Positions 35,596 to 47,816 of a stretch of 64,000 nt of DNA are shown here, in pieces. Source of the stretch: Trematomus loennbergii. Its lineage: Eukaryota; Chordata; Actinopteri; Perciformes; Nototheniidae. The translations under genes and the position numbers were made by a program. Each line of letters opens with the position of its first letter. Position 1 is the stretch's first letter. The DNA lies in the NCBI GenBank assembly GCA_012861695.1, contig JAAOOA010000026.1, forward strand, positions 19,084,001 to 19,148,000, written 5' to 3'. The notes under the pieces are model-generated. The model worked only from the letters and a program-made list of their open reading frames with translations. It did not search any database and was not told the DNA's origin.

Positions 35596-35799
35596 ACTAT
35601 TCACATCTTAAACTGCACTGTAACTTTTAACTTTTATCCATGTATTTTTTCTTTTAATGTTTATTTTATTATCTTTTCTTTTTAATGACTGATTTTAAAT
35701 GCCATTTTTAAAATGTCTTCCATTTTTGTAAAGCACTTTGAATTACCTTGTGTTGAAAGGTGCTATATAAATAAACTTGCCTTGCCTTGCCTTGCCTTG

Positions 35800-36903
35800 A
35801 TCTGGATACACTGTGTGACTGTCTGACTTTTTTTTTTTTGCCTATTTGGAATATTCTCAGATCTCTGGAATTACATGCGATATTTGACAGAAATTATGTC
35901 TTGGAAAATAATACCCAAGTCTTAACAAACAGAATGTCATTTAATCATATAACTCGTAGCACACAAATTGTCATCCACTGTTGCATCATAAATGTTATCA
36001 CTACTTTCATATTCTTCCCCCACATTCAGCCTTACTTACAAATAATGTAAAATGTTGTAAACTTCTTTGAAGATGAACTCATTTTCATATTCATCCTGAC
36101 CTTATTTTGTTATATTGACTGCTGTTGCTGTGTTCCAATTTGCAACCTCACTAGTTTCAAAACTCACATGCGGGGGTGAGTCTGGAGAGAAGAAAGGGGT
36201 GGCATGACCATGTGTGGGCTGGCATTGAATATTTTGTGGAAAGTGTGAGACACAGCAAGAGAGCAAAGACAGATATCTTAATTTTTCATCTTTCTTTTTT
36301 ATATAACCAACCTAGAAACTTTGATTTCAAAAAGAATGTGAGAGGAAAATATTAGCATGTGGTTGCCAAGATGGGTTGACTTTGAGTCTTAAAGCAGAAG
36401 AGACGGAGATCTATATGTATGTATTTATACTGTGGGCATCAAGGCAAGCTGGCAGGGGCTGGTAAGAGCATCTGTTCTCAGTGTAATGAGCCCCCCCCCC
36501 CCCCCCCCCCTTCCTCTTACACACTCATCATCACCAGTGTTTAATTAGAGACATCCCACCCTGGTTGTTCCTGAGACTGCTGACAGCAAGATAGGAAGGG
36601 CGGCCATGACACAAACTGAGACAGAATTGGGGCGTAGGTGACCTCTGTGTGAAGATGATCTCACAAACCACACGGAGATGTACAGCTGAACACTCTTTTA
36701 ACTTTAATGTATTATTTATTAGAATAAAACTTGACAAGGCTGTCCAGTCTGTGTCTTGTAGAGGCATCCAAGCCAAAACCAGTGTGCAACCTTGTTTGTG
36801 CAACATGTTTTTCGTTATCTGTCACAATTTTTTGATATTTGGCTTTTTTGCTGAAAAGTGCTGTGCAGACAATGGCTGATTATGTGGTAAATCTCAAAAT
36901 TAA
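35800..36903. other. Unique stretch with a poly-C tract
   Basis: 36491-36510 is an uninterrupted run of 20 C. Nothing else is recognised. Confidence 0.55.
36491..36510 (+). repeat. Poly-C run of 20
   Basis: Directly visible homopolymer. Its length is likely unstable and prone to sequencing error; the G-rich strand could form four-stranded structures. Confidence 0.95.
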
Positions 36904-36993
36904 GACCTTTTTGAACATTAAAGCATGGGAACATTTTACGATAGAGGCACACAAGTCAAATATGAACATGAAAATGAGCATAGTAGGGCACCT
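36904..36993 (-). mobile_element. TTAA-flanked MITE family fragment, minus strand
   Basis: Reversed from the TTAA at 36994-36997 it reads AGGTGCCCTACTATGCTCAT, then TTTTCATGTTCATATTTGAC and TGTGCCTC, matching the family at 10922 and 60211. A TTAA also occurs at 36900-36903, but the left terminus is not well conserved. Confidence 0.65.
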
Positions 36994-36997
36994 TTAA

Positions 36998-37864
36998 AAT
37001 GTCTTAAGTACAGAACAGGTGTAATATCAATGATTTTCTCTGCATGATTGATTGTATGCTATTGAATAGTTTTTTTGTCGTCTCAGTGTGATGCATTGTC
37101 AAATCTCAATAAACGGATAAATAGATTTGTTATTTAATATTAAGCAGTTGCAGCTTTATAAAGACTTTCTATGAGCCAACACAAGTATATTCATCATTAT
37201 AAACATGTTTTAATACAAACATCTTACTCAACATTTGAAAAAAATCCAGTCATACTTGTAGTAGAAATTATAAGTATTAGTAGATTTGAGTTGTAATTTC
37301 CCATATTTCCTGCATTTGTTTTATAAATAAAGCTCATTATTGTCATACACTGAATGTGAAACAGAAGCAAACACAGTGAAAATCAATTAGTCAGCTAGCC
37401 TTACAGGCAGAAAAAGGCTAATTTAGTGATCAGTGAAGCTTCATCTCATGTTTTCTACACAGCTCTGCTACAGGGAATCCATAAACAATGACATGTGGCG
37501 ATATTATTATTTTAAAATCTTTTACCAAGCTTCATTAATCAGCCTGACTATTATTTACTCATGCTAATTTCCCACTTCATTGCCTGTTTTTTATTACAGG
37601 CCTACAACTATCATGTTTTTATTGGCGTCATGGGATTTAACCTCATGGTCTTTGAGACAGCATGTGCTTAATATGGATAATTTGCCGGAGTTCCTTGCAG
37701 GTTAGACATTAGGTTTTCACCGGGCGAAGTGACACGGGATAATTGCTGAGGCTTAGGGGAGGGCATCAACGGATTGATCATGGAGAATGACTGCTGGGTC
37801 AGAGTGGAAGTATTATCTTAGACGCACTTGACTTACCGGTCTGGGTTGCAGATGAATATAAACA
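36998..37864. other. Unique AT-rich stretch
   Basis: No recognisable gene or transposon end. Confidence 0.5.
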
Positions 37865-37941
37865 TTAAAGCTCCCATGTCATGCTTTTCCGGTTATTACC
37901 CGTCCCCTTGTGTGTTATGAAGGTTTTTATGCATGTAAACG

Positions 37942-38313
37942 GTGTGCAGAGTCAAAACCCTCAAAGTACACCCTGTAGCGAGTAAAACTCTAACACAGAA
38001 AATACCTCCCCAAAACGCCTCGTTGGAGATACGTCACTGCCCATTTGATTCTTCCGGGTACCGCATGATGTCATGCGGTACCCGGAACGAAATGGACCAA
38101 TCCCGAAGAGCTATGGCCACACCAGCAGCGGCGGGTTCCTCCTCCAGAGGTTCGAAGAACCGGCATTTCACAGACGAAAGCTTCCAAAACATTGCCCAGT
38201 TTGAGGCCGGATATGCACAGCTTGTTTGGACCGTTTGGAGCAGGGGAAGATCTGGGTATACAACCTGTAAGTTTGCATTGTTATTTGTGTATTTATCAAA
38301 CAAGACTGTTTAA
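37942..38313 (+). other. Uncertain 123-codon frame with splice-like sites, inside a TIR element
   Basis: I do not recognise this protein. The second half (from about residue 60) is alanine/serine-rich, then contains FTDESFQNIAQFEAGYAQL and TVWSRGRSGYTT. GTAAGT at 38267 fits a donor consensus. A pyrimidine-containing stretch ending in CAG at 38858-38860 could be an acceptor. If these were joined, the frame would stay open for about 22 further codons to a TAA near 38928, about 105 bp before an AATAAA signal. That retained phase may be chance. The start is unclear because the upstream half overlaps the TIR-element subterminal region and the palindrome. It could be a captured exon, a cargo gene of the element, or noise. 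Confidence 0.25.
38052..38087. repeat. 36-bp near-perfect palindrome
   Basis: Arms TTCCGGGTACCGCATGA and its exact inverse, 17 bp each, separated by two bases (TG). Confidence 0.95.
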
Positions 38314-39936
38314 ATGTGTAAACTGTGTTGGACTGCTAAGCCATTGACACAGTGCTAACTGTGCTAACTAAGTTGCTAGAGTTTCCATATATCAACTCTA
38401 ATATCAGCAGATGGCCTTGCATACATGTATCTCATAGCAGGAGAATGTCTGCATTCACACACACGGAATACTCATACAGTATACTGTACTGTGATTTACC
38501 GTACATTGTGACCGTACATATACTGCATGTAGCTAACGAGGCTAGCTGTATGCTAGCGCAAAACAATGTATTCATGCAAGTTACATTGTATGGTAGCAGA
38601 ATACCCGTATGCGATTACAATTATAAACACGTTATTGCTAGCCTAATATGAACCACTAGCTTTTGTTCATAGTAGTTTTATTACACTGCATTATAGTTGC
38701 CTTTCCTCCAAGCTAACGTTCATATCGTGTTAGCTACCAAGGTAAACAAAGCTAGGTTAGCATATTAGCAGGCAAGCTGTTCATTACACAACTACTACTA
38801 ACGAATCTAAAACAACTTAGTTTCTCTAATATTTTGTGATTTGCATTTGATTTCGTCCAGCCAGATCCTGGCGGACAATCCATGACGTGCTAAAAGGCAC
38901 TTCTACTACTACTGAGGCGTCGTGCTAAAAGGCACCGCAGCACCGGCTGTGCGCAGCAAGATGCGAGGAGGAGGAATGGATGATATACCGTGTATATATG
39001 TATATTTATGTTCATTTTGTACATTTCTAAAAATAAAGTTTAATGGAAATACTTAGTAGGCCTATCCTTTCTTCCCTGAATTCATATATAGCAAACCATG
39101 ATTTGATTTATCATCAAACAGTAGTAGTTTATAACGGGTAAACATAACTTACTCTTTGTTATGAGCGGCTCGTAGGCCACAAAGACAAGGAGACATACAC
39201 GAGTTTACAAAACCACGGCACATTTATTGTCGTAAATGCAGATATAGGTGGTTGAGAGGATCGCAGTTAGTCTTCCTGCAGCCGCTTTGGAGAGAGACTG
39301 GGGCCGTAGTGTCCGGAGGTGTCCGTGATCGTGCTGATTAGCCTCTTCAGCTCCAACCCATCGTAAGACAAAGGCCCTGGGGCCGTCACACTCTTCTATA
39401 ACAACAGTTACAAATATATATGTATATAAAATATATGGCTGTGCCGACGCCATGATAAGACTGATGTTACGCTGAGAGCAGCCGGGAAAAGCACTGTTAG
39501 ACATGGGCGCAGCCTCTCTGGTGGTTGACTAATCAGAACGAGTGGCCGAGCTGACCAATCGGAGCACACTAGGCTCACAGGGAGGGGGGGGCTAGAGCTC
39601 CAACAAGCCGTTTAGTGGAGAAAGTGAATACTGCTGAATACACATGCTTGACAGAGATGCTGTATGCGAAACCAATGTGAGTTTGGAAAATTGCACAGTA
39701 TAAATCTATTTTAGTATACCTCAACAATGTAATTATGATCAGTGGAAATGGCCATGACATGGGCCCTTTAAAGGGTCCTACTGTTTAAAACCATTGGTCG
39801 CTTGTTTAAACTAACCAGCCCATGGAGAAAATCTATCTTGGCAATTCAACATCACAGCTTTAAACTGTGCCTCTTAAACACTGGTCCACTTCCTGTTTGA
39901 CTAACTTACAGATTTACAAAAGTGTTAAGACCAGAC

Positions 39937-40156
39937 CAGTGCTTTTCAAACTTTCACAAAAGGACCCCTAAACCGACACAAATTAACCAGGGTACCCATA
40001 TTTCATACAAGATAGTGTAAACAAATCCATAGTTCATGCATTCTGTTAATGTGTGACTTATGGATGGAAATGTATTACAAAATATGATTATCTATTTTTA
40101 GCTAAGAACCGCTGGAAACCCCTCAAGACCCCAAGGACCCACTTAGAGAACCGCTA
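39937..40156. mobile_element. hAT-type MITE, degenerate
   Basis: The left end CAGTGCTTTTCAAACTTT and the right end (reversed TAGCGGTTCTCTAAGTGGG) follow the CAGTGGTTCTCAAA-type termini of hAT elements. The inner GGACCCC/GGGTCC boxes are also inverted. No matching 8-bp flanks remain. Confidence 0.5.
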
Positions 40157-40339
40157 AAATTGTTTTTATCACACAAAATGAATAAATGCTTTTGGTTTCA
40201 AATGTTCATTAGCATATTGAAATAAAATAAAAGTCATTCAAATAATTTTGTGTTAAAAAAAACCCTGATAAAACCTTGAAAGAAAACCTGCAATTTTCCC
40301 ACAATTTTATTTGTATTACTTACACTATTTTAACAATTT

Positions 40340-40450
40340 TATCTCTTATGTTGCACCGTTGGAGGAGCCTGTGACCTAAGATTTTCATTGACATATCTAC
40401 ACTGTAGCTACCGGTATGTACAAATGACAATAAAAGCCTTGAATCTTGAA
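40340..40450 (+). mobile_element. Possible retroelement 3' tail
   Basis: TTGCACCGTTGGAGGAGCC, then TGTACAAATGACAATAAAAG and CCTTGAATCTTGAA, resemble the 3' ends of fish non-LTR retroelements that carry AATAAA followed by short repeats. There is no second copy in the window, so this rests on general familiarity. Confidence 0.35.
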
Positions 40451-40912
40451 ACAATCTTTGGTTGTTTCCTAAACATGTTTTAAGCCCCTAAGAACCTTGT
40501 TTACTGTGGTGATCAGAATTCAATTAGAGTCCACTTCTTTGTGATTTGTGGACAAAAACTCTGAGCTGAAATCAGTTTAGAAAACAATTGGATTAGGAGA
40601 AAAAGTAATTTTAGAAATAAAATATGGACATACTTCTGGTAGATATAAAAGATGTTCTGGTCCATGGTTCTTAACCTGATTTAACGACTCACCTCTATTT
40701 CATATATCATCCAATTTGACAAGCAGCAGAATTGGTAGTTTGATCATTCTCTTTAAGATTGACCCCTTGACCTCTCGGACATCCCGTGTGCCTGGCCCTG
40801 CCTCGCTCCTGGAGGACAGTTAAAGAGACGGGCTGCCGGTCGAGATGACAAATGTTTCATTCAGTCCAGTTAAACGGGGGTCTGCCAGACAGGAACTGGA
40901 TTTGAGGGTGTA

Positions 40913-40977
40913 TTTGTGTGTCTGTTTGTGTGTCAGTGTGTGTGGTGTCAGTGTGTGTGTGTCAGTGTATGTGTGGT
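40913..40977 (+). repeat. TG-rich microsatellite, imperfect
   Basis: Irregular (TG)n interrupted by TCAG and TCTG. Confidence 0.9.
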
Positions 40978-41047
40978 AAATATGTGTCTGTCTACATTAT
41001 GACATTTAGCTTAACAAAATGGGTCATTCAAAACATTATTTATATAT

Positions 41048-41200
41048 GATTCTCATTTTCAGGTTCATATTTGTATGTTGTGCCTCACTGTGACACGTTG
41101 ACATGCTTTAATGTCAAAAAAGTGCTTTCATTTTCTCATACTTCCTGTGTGCAGCAGCAGCTCTTTTCACCCTCTGTCTGAAACCAGAGCCCATAGTGTT
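41048..41200 (+). mobile_element. TTAA-flanked MITE family fragment
   Basis: TTTTCAGGTTCATATTTGTA, TTGTGCCTC, GACATGCTTTAATGT and CCCTCTGTCTGAAACCAGAG occur in the same order as in the copy at 60211. The terminal repeat is missing on the left. Confidence 0.7.
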
Positions 41201-42465
41201 ACATTGTTATGTCACTATGAGATGGAAGTAAACATAGCATAACAGGGCTTATTTTTCATAACATTGCAGTTGTCAATTGTAGTGCAGTATGAGCTATAAT
41301 CCATCCATATAATTGTTCCTACAAGTTATTTTGATTGTTGTGAAACTACATAGACATTTTAAAGTTTTAAAATGTCAATGAAATACTGACACATTTTTTA
41401 GACATGGTTGATTGGTTGCAGACCACAAAAGAGCAGGTCTTAAGCAAAAAGAGTCAAATTCTGACTGTCTGAGTACTTGCCATCACATGGATGAACGCTC
41501 AAGAGATAAATCAAAGCACCATTGAGATTTTAAAGAATCCGAGGATCAGTCCAGGACATTCCAAAAAATATCAACCGAATCTCAATATTCAATTTTCAAC
41601 AGCATTATAGATTTATAAGAAAAGCTTATTTTTAAGCGGCAATAAAACCAAGCACTAACCAGAATCTGAATTTAAAAGGAAATCATCATTGTTGGGTACT
41701 TCTTCGGCCTATCATAGTGAAAAAATCTTTTTAAGTTACAAAAGCTGTCCTCCAGACAACCTTTTGATGCCACTGTCTGCCTTGAGAGCCGAGGCAACAA
41801 GTCTTTAGCTACTAAAAAGTCGAGATCAAGGGAGGGTTAACACTTTTTAAAAGTTTGTTCTCTTTTTCTTGGGGTTCCAACAGAGAGGAGGGAACTTTTC
41901 ACAGAGAGTAAGTTGCAGTTGACAGACTCCTAAATGTCACTGCAGCAAGTGGGGACTATCTGTGGGACTGGAGGGCGGCGTTTTATGTGACAAGGTATTA
42001 AAACAAACACTGATAACTCCCTGATGATCAACGAGTTATTCCCAGATGGCTGTGAAGCAGGGAAGGGCTCCATCACAATGTAGAGCACAGTTAAATGTCC
42101 CCATGTGCATAAATAATGGAGACAATTCATTAAAGGCTGTCTAGTTTGACACTTCAGACTCAGTAACTAATAGTGTGATCAGGAAATAACACAAAAGAAA
42201 AATATGAATGTGTAGCGAATATAGACATTGTTTATTTACATAAGTATTTACATTTGACAATACAACATTGTATTTCTTAAAAGTTAACGAAATACGATGA
42301 CATGCAAATAAATCTAGACATGTAAATTCCCTTTGAAGGATGTAACCACATTAAAATAGTTTATCAAGTACCAAGAGCTTTGATGTATTATTGCATTTCA
42401 TTGCAGCCATCTGATTTATTTGACATTTTCTATTTGACATAAGGACTGTGTTGCTCTGTTTCCTA
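41201..42465. other. Unique AT-rich stretch
   Basis: No recognisable gene or repeat. Confidence 0.5.
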
Positions 42466-42468
42466 TTA

Positions 42469-42749
42469 CGGCCCGTCCACACAGCGGCATGCGTTGAAGC
42501 TTCAACGCTTCTGCCCATTCACTTTGAATGGAGTGACGTCACGCTTCGCCGCAAAAGTTGAGCAATGTTCAACTTTTGAAGCTTCGGCGGAAGCGTCAGC
42601 CAATCGAATCATATGCCAGTACAAGCTCTAGCCAATCAAACCGCGTGCTTGTGTGTCCGGGGCGGGAGATTCATGTGATTGGTTGTTGGTCGAGTTTCAG
42701 CCCCCCCCCGCCGGCAAGCTTCAACGCACGCTGCTGTGTGGACGGGCCG
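42469..42749. mobile_element. 281-bp PIF/Harbinger-like MITE (TTA target duplication)
   Basis: 34-bp terminal inverted repeats starting CGGCCCGTCCACACAGC differ at only two positions, flanked by TTA at 42466-42468 and 42750-42752. The inside folds further: AAAAGTTGA and TCAACTTTT flank a short loop near 42553-42578. GC-rich against its surroundings, with a TGACGTCA site near 42533 and three CCAAT-type boxes. Entirely non-coding. Confidence 0.9.
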
Positions 42750-42948
42750 TTATTGGAACGCCTACTTATTTGCAAACAAACCAATTTAGCAAATAAAGGT
42801 AGCTGAATAAAAAAAAACTGCCTTTGCCAGTGAATATTTTTGTTAATATGCCAATTAGTAGCAAGGAACCCTTGTTGGTAATGTTCAATAAAAGGAATCA
42901 AAAGAACAAGAAGCATGAAAGTTTATAGTCCCCAAAAATATATATTAA

Positions 42949-43100
42949 AGGGGCCCTATAATGCTTTTTGGGGTTTTCCCTTTCTGTGCATTACGTTATG
43001 CATATGGAGAAAAGTATGATGGTTGCAGGTGTTAATGCAGATAGAATGAGAAAAAATTGACTCTTTCTAAAGGGGAAGAAGTCTCATTGGATCTGTATGT
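42949..43100 (+). mobile_element. TTAA-adjacent TIR element end, truncated
   Basis: TTAA at 42945-42948, then AGGGGCCCTATAATGC and GGGTTTTCCCTTTCTGTG, similar to the starts at 37869 and 53570. No right end is found. Confidence 0.5.
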
Positions 43101-43279
43101 ATGTCTGCTCGATTGTCATAACTTATGAAAACATTTTTAACATCATCCATTGTTTTTATTAATATGGCAAATTATCCACCTCAGGTCAAGAACAGAGCAG
43201 CCAGAAGTAACAGTTGTAGAATAACAATGTAGAGAAACATAAATTCTTGTAATATTGCACATGTGGTTTAGTTTGAAAG

Positions 43280-43572
43280 TGTTCCCCTCCCGTTTTGTCT
43301 GTTGCTCCTGATTGTGTTCACCTGGTGCCCTGTGTTGTCTCCTCCCCCCTCACCTGTGTCTTGTTGATTGATTAGTCTGTGGGTATTTAGGCCCTGTGTG
43401 TTCTGTTATTTTGGGTGTGAGATCCTTGTGGCTGCTGACTGTGTTCAGGTGGACAGCAACTTGTTGCTGGTGACTATGTGCACATGATGAATAAATGCCC
43501 ACACCGGGTTGTATTTGGACGTTCTGCCTCTGCCTCCTTGCTTGGTCGGGCCGCTCAACGGTCAGTCTCACA
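43280..43572 (+). mobile_element. Possible solo LTR
   Basis: A TG...CA-bounded block of 293 bp has a TATA-like TATTTAG (43384) and an AATAAA signal (43490-43495) spaced as in retroelement LTRs. It also has the pyrimidine-rich CACCTGTGTCTTGTTGATTG texture of fish LTRs. No matching flanking duplication, primer site or internal region is seen. The boundaries are guesses. Confidence 0.35.
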
Positions 43573-46500
43573 TACCCAATGTCAGAGTCTGATGCCTGTC
43601 ATAGGGAATCAAAGAGTGATGATCGTTTTAGTGGACAAGTTCTCAGTAGAGAAGTTTAGTTTTGTGGCCCAGAGTCCTCAAAAAGCCTCAGTGCACTAGA
43701 GCTTTATTTAGACCTGTTGGCATATCTCCCAAAGCCTCAACAGGGTTGATATAAGGTCTTACTATCTGCTGTGACAACTGCTTATTATCATGGAGCATGT
43801 AAGTCCTTCTCTTTCTCTCCCTTGATCTGTCTTTTCTTTCTTTTCACCTCCTCAAATACCTTGTCTAACCGTAGGCAGAGGGGGTTTTCACAGTACGAGA
43901 GGACATAAATCCACAAAGCCGCTCCAGGCAAGGTCTTCATCACAAGCTCATTTCTCATCACTTTATATTAAGTCAGCAGTCTTAGCTTCATAATTACACA
44001 GGATGTCAGTGATATGGCTAAAGCAAATGCTTTGTAGAGATACGACTGCTTCAAAGGCACAATTTAATGTTCAAAGTTAAATAATTATCTGGTATACAGA
44101 ACACTAATCAGAGTCGTATGTGTAATTATGATCATAATAGACCGTAGTGGCATTGTATAAAACGAAAATGTTGCGAGTAATAAATAATATTCTATTTTAT
44201 TTTAATTATTATCTTTACATTACATTACGTGAAACTGAGAAGTTACACACATTTTACTAAATGCTTTGGTTTATGGCTAATAACACAGCTAATTTAGCTG
44301 ATAGGCCAAAGCTGTACTTTTTGGTAATGTTTCCACTAATTCACAAATGCTAGAATGCTAACATGCTAAAATAAGATATCAAACATAAGCCTGCAGCCTG
44401 CCAGTTTTAGCACTTTAGCTGGGAGCCTGTTAGTATGCTGCCACAAACATTTCACATGAAATGCTTAAGCGCTTGCATGGCTCATATCCTTGTTTAAAAA
44501 CAGCCTGCTTTATTATAATTTAAAAAATGACAACTAATCGAATGAATAATTCTGGCAGGAAGTCAGCTGGTGATTAAATAATCGTATCATTTTTGTTTAT
44601 TTCCCCCCATTTCAAAATTAATTGGCATTGCAGGTTGCGGTTCATTGATTGCCCTTTGTTCCAAGTGCGTTTTTGATACACTGCCATAATATTGTAATAA
44701 ATCCCGTAGGAACTTTGGGGTTTGCTTACTGCTGTTGCTGCTGTTGTAAAACCCTGCTCCACCCCCAGTGACCCCCTGCTGTGGTTCCGCTCTATGTGCA
44801 CCATGGAGGGTGTTTGTTTCTACACCCATGCACTCCCTGCATGTGGCTATGTATTTCATGCTGATGTGCTTTATCTCCGCAGCAGGAAGCATCCCCAGGA
44901 ATAGACTTGCAGTAGTCAAACTATGTTGCAGTTTATTTTTGCTACGTGACGTCAATGCTATTGAAGCAACTATTTTGCATGTACATTTCTATGAAGAATG
45001 TTTCCTTTTAAGTTGTAGTATGTCTTGACAAAATAAAAAAAAATGTTTTGCTCAATAACTACTTTTCAATTAAACACTGAAGGCCACATAAGCTGACACA
45101 GTAGAGACAAGGACAGAGTAACATAGTTTGCACACAGACATGTTGTTGTATATCAGCTAAGAGCTATTGAACAACGAGTGCAGGAGGAATTATTCTGTGT
45201 GCAACAGATTAGTCACCGCAGATAGAAAGAAAAAACATTCTTTCTAATCAAAAAGATCTTTTCAGGAAAACACTATGTGCCTTCCTGAAAAAGTTTGACC
45301 CCATCTGTGTTGTGAAGGGTTTTTTTTATTCTTCTCCCTGCTCCTTTTCGCTCAATGGTGTGTAGAGACATGTTTTGTTGGCAATTATTGTACATTTGGC
45401 TATGCGTACCATGAGCGGGACAAATAAAAATGAAATGAAAAGGTCTGATGCTGTTGTATGTGTTGCGTGGGAACAATGCTGCTTGTTTCGTGTGGGTGTG
45501 TGTGTTGTCCCATTATTAGTTCTTCCTACACATTGCGGCAGATAAACATCCTCGACCGTAGCTTCACTGACTGCAGTGCAATTCTACTTTCATACTGTCA
45601 TTCAAATTATATTTATTTAGAGTACCTACTTGTCAACAATCACGGCTGTGCTACATGTGGAGAGAATGCAGTGTTTAAAAGATGTTGTCACAATGCAAAT
45701 TCATTATTATTTTTATATTTACTTATCTAGCTTAATCACATAATATCCAATCCTATCTATGATATGTATTATTTGTATTACCACTAGACACATGTACGTG
45801 CACTGAACTTTTTGAGTGCATTTGTTATTACCTCAATGTATCTACTACCAGATTAAACTGAAAATGATCTAATATGTTATACAATTATTTGTCTGACATT
45901 GTTAAGAGAAGTCCTTTAGGATTATTGAAGATATAGAAAGATGAGCAACTAAACACATTTCTCAGCACTGACAAGATAACTGTAACAGTTCTTTTTTTTC
46001 TTTGAATATATTGTGGGGGCATTTTTGCCATTAACTGAAAGTAGATGCAAGAGAAGTTACAGGAAATATGGTGATACAAAAGGGAGGGAATGACATGCCG
46101 TAAAGGTCCCCATCCAGAAGATTCCAGAAATTGGGAGCTTTGAGATCAAGTTATATGACATGCATCCTATCAAAAACATCTTAGACCTAACCTGGTGTGT
46201 TTGTATTTCAGCCGTATCAGCCAGTAAAAAACACTTTTCTGAAGTTACCTTACATGACTGAATTAAGAGAGCGTTTACTTTGACCTTGGTGTTCTCCAGC
46301 ATGCCAAGCCCATGTAGGAAAAAGCCATTGTTAATGTGCAGCTGTTTAAAAACTAGCCATTACATTCATTAGATAAATTGGCACTTTGATATGCTAGAAT
46401 ATCCTGCCAATTTGTTTATAATGTTAGGGTGTTCACAGTGCGTCTCTCAAAGTTGTTAGCTGCCTGGTGAAAGTGATACCACCTGCTGTGTTGAAGATGT

Positions 46501-47816
46501 CTTATAGTGCGAAATTTCCAGGCGGTGTGCTAATGTGCCCTTGCCTCCTGCCCACATGAAGCAGAAAAGCTCCCTTATGAAATGAGTACATAATTCTGTA
46601 AACAACTAGGCCAAATTCCACCCAATCCTTACAGCATCACGATCTTCTGTCACCTACGGTCTTCTGAGTAGGGTCTTTTATTTTGTAATTTGAGTCCACC
46701 AAACGAATTGGAGTATTTCAAAGTGTTGCCCTCATCGTTTTTTAGTTTTTCATATTTGTTGGCTGTAAAAAAGACATGACGAAAAGTCACTGATGTTTTA
46801 TTGAGTTTGTTTGCCTTAGATTTGTCTGACTCAATGTGATGTTTCCTGTTGCATTTCTTTTTGTCCTCACGCACACATACACCCCTCCATCATTTCAGAT
46901 CTGGCTGCCACTCAGCCCTTCCGATTTTCAAAGGCTCCAGAGCATGAAACAGAGGCTCTGAACATGGGCCAGATTTTTATGCTCTGATCTTCCGTTCTCC
47001 CTTCCTCTATTTCAGTACGCTTCTGCGTATTGGTCTTTTGCTTATTTCCTGATGAGATTGGCAGACAGGCATAAAAAGGTAACTATAGAATCATGGTTCC
47101 CCTGAGAACAAAAACAAATTTTTCCTCATCATATTGCTGTTATTCTTGTGTGATACGATGTACTGACTGAAAACCTTTCTTAACAAAGGTAAACAATCAG
47201 GTAACATACATATTTTCTGGGTTAGGGTTATCCCTTAATTGGTACTTTGATTGTGTAAACATGATGAAGAGGCTCCTCTAACCCTAACAATTACTCGATT
47301 ATAGGAAGAGAAGGTTTAGATAAAAGAAACAAGCGTGTAATGTATGTTGTAGTTTCATTTCTAAAGTTGCTACAGAAAGGACTATAGGGATAACAAGGAA
47401 GACTCGGTTAAGGTCAGTGAAAATGGGATATGTTACAACATAATTTTCAGGTCAGGTCCATACTTGTAATTTGGGTTTGAGGTTGTCTTTTTGATCCCCC
47501 TTCTTAAAATAGCACAGTTTGCTCTAATTGGCTTCTTCACAAAAGTTATTCTCAAGCCGTGGATGGAGATACTCAGATGAGGGAAAGGGAGCTAAATCTA
47601 AATGGCGTGTTGATGTTTCCTGAACTAGGCGGTCCACAAAGAAACGGATGTGTTGTCTTATTTCACAGTTTGGTTTGAGAGGCAGTCCAGAAAACCAGAT
47701 GTACGAGCATGGTGAAAGCATGTCTCTAAGAACTGGTCCCAACTAAGCTTTAGCCAAGTGTTGGCAGTGCCAAGTAGTTGTTTTCAGTAAAAAAAACATT
47801 CTGATTAATTCTAATA
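43573..47816. other. Long unique non-coding stretch
   Basis: No gene recognised; the 122-codon minus-strand frame at 44587-44955 has no domain. 44340-44460 holds GCTAACATGCTAA-like words, perhaps a relic of the repeat at 8965. 45400-45440 ends in AAATAAAAATGAAATGAAA, vaguely like a retroelement tail. Confidence 0.4.

Larger units (their letters stand above)
33236..35799 (+). mobile_element. 5'-truncated L2-type LINE, about 2.56 kb
   Basis: It contains the C-terminal end of an AP-type endonuclease, a linker, a complete reverse-transcriptase region and a 3' untranslated region. The tail is a run of CCTTG pentamers (35776-35799) in place of poly(A). Two more copies of its 3' end are at 5451-5745 (minus) and 17974-18151 (plus). 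The 5' boundary is approximate: in-frame LINE-like sequence can be followed upstream only to about 33236. Confidence 0.9.
37869..39767. mobile_element. TTAA-flanked TIR element, 1.9 kb, with mini-gene-like interior
   Basis: TTAA at 37865-37868 and 39768-39771. The ends AGCTCCCATGTCATG and (reversed) AGGGCCCATGTCATG match at 13 of 15 bases. Partial relatives start at 42949 and 53570. The interior has a 36-bp palindrome (38052-38087), an open frame ending in splice-donor-like sequence, an acceptor-like site and AATAAA at 39032-39037. No transposase motifs are seen. Confidence 0.75.
40157..41047. other. Non-coding stretch with a retroelement-like tail and a TG-rich tract
   Basis: Contains the tail-like segment 40340-40450 and the TG-rich tract 40913-40977; otherwise nothing recognised. 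Confidence 0.45.

Noticed and set aside
44587..44955. 122-codon minus-strand frame
   Set aside because: No family motif and overlapping frames on both strands.
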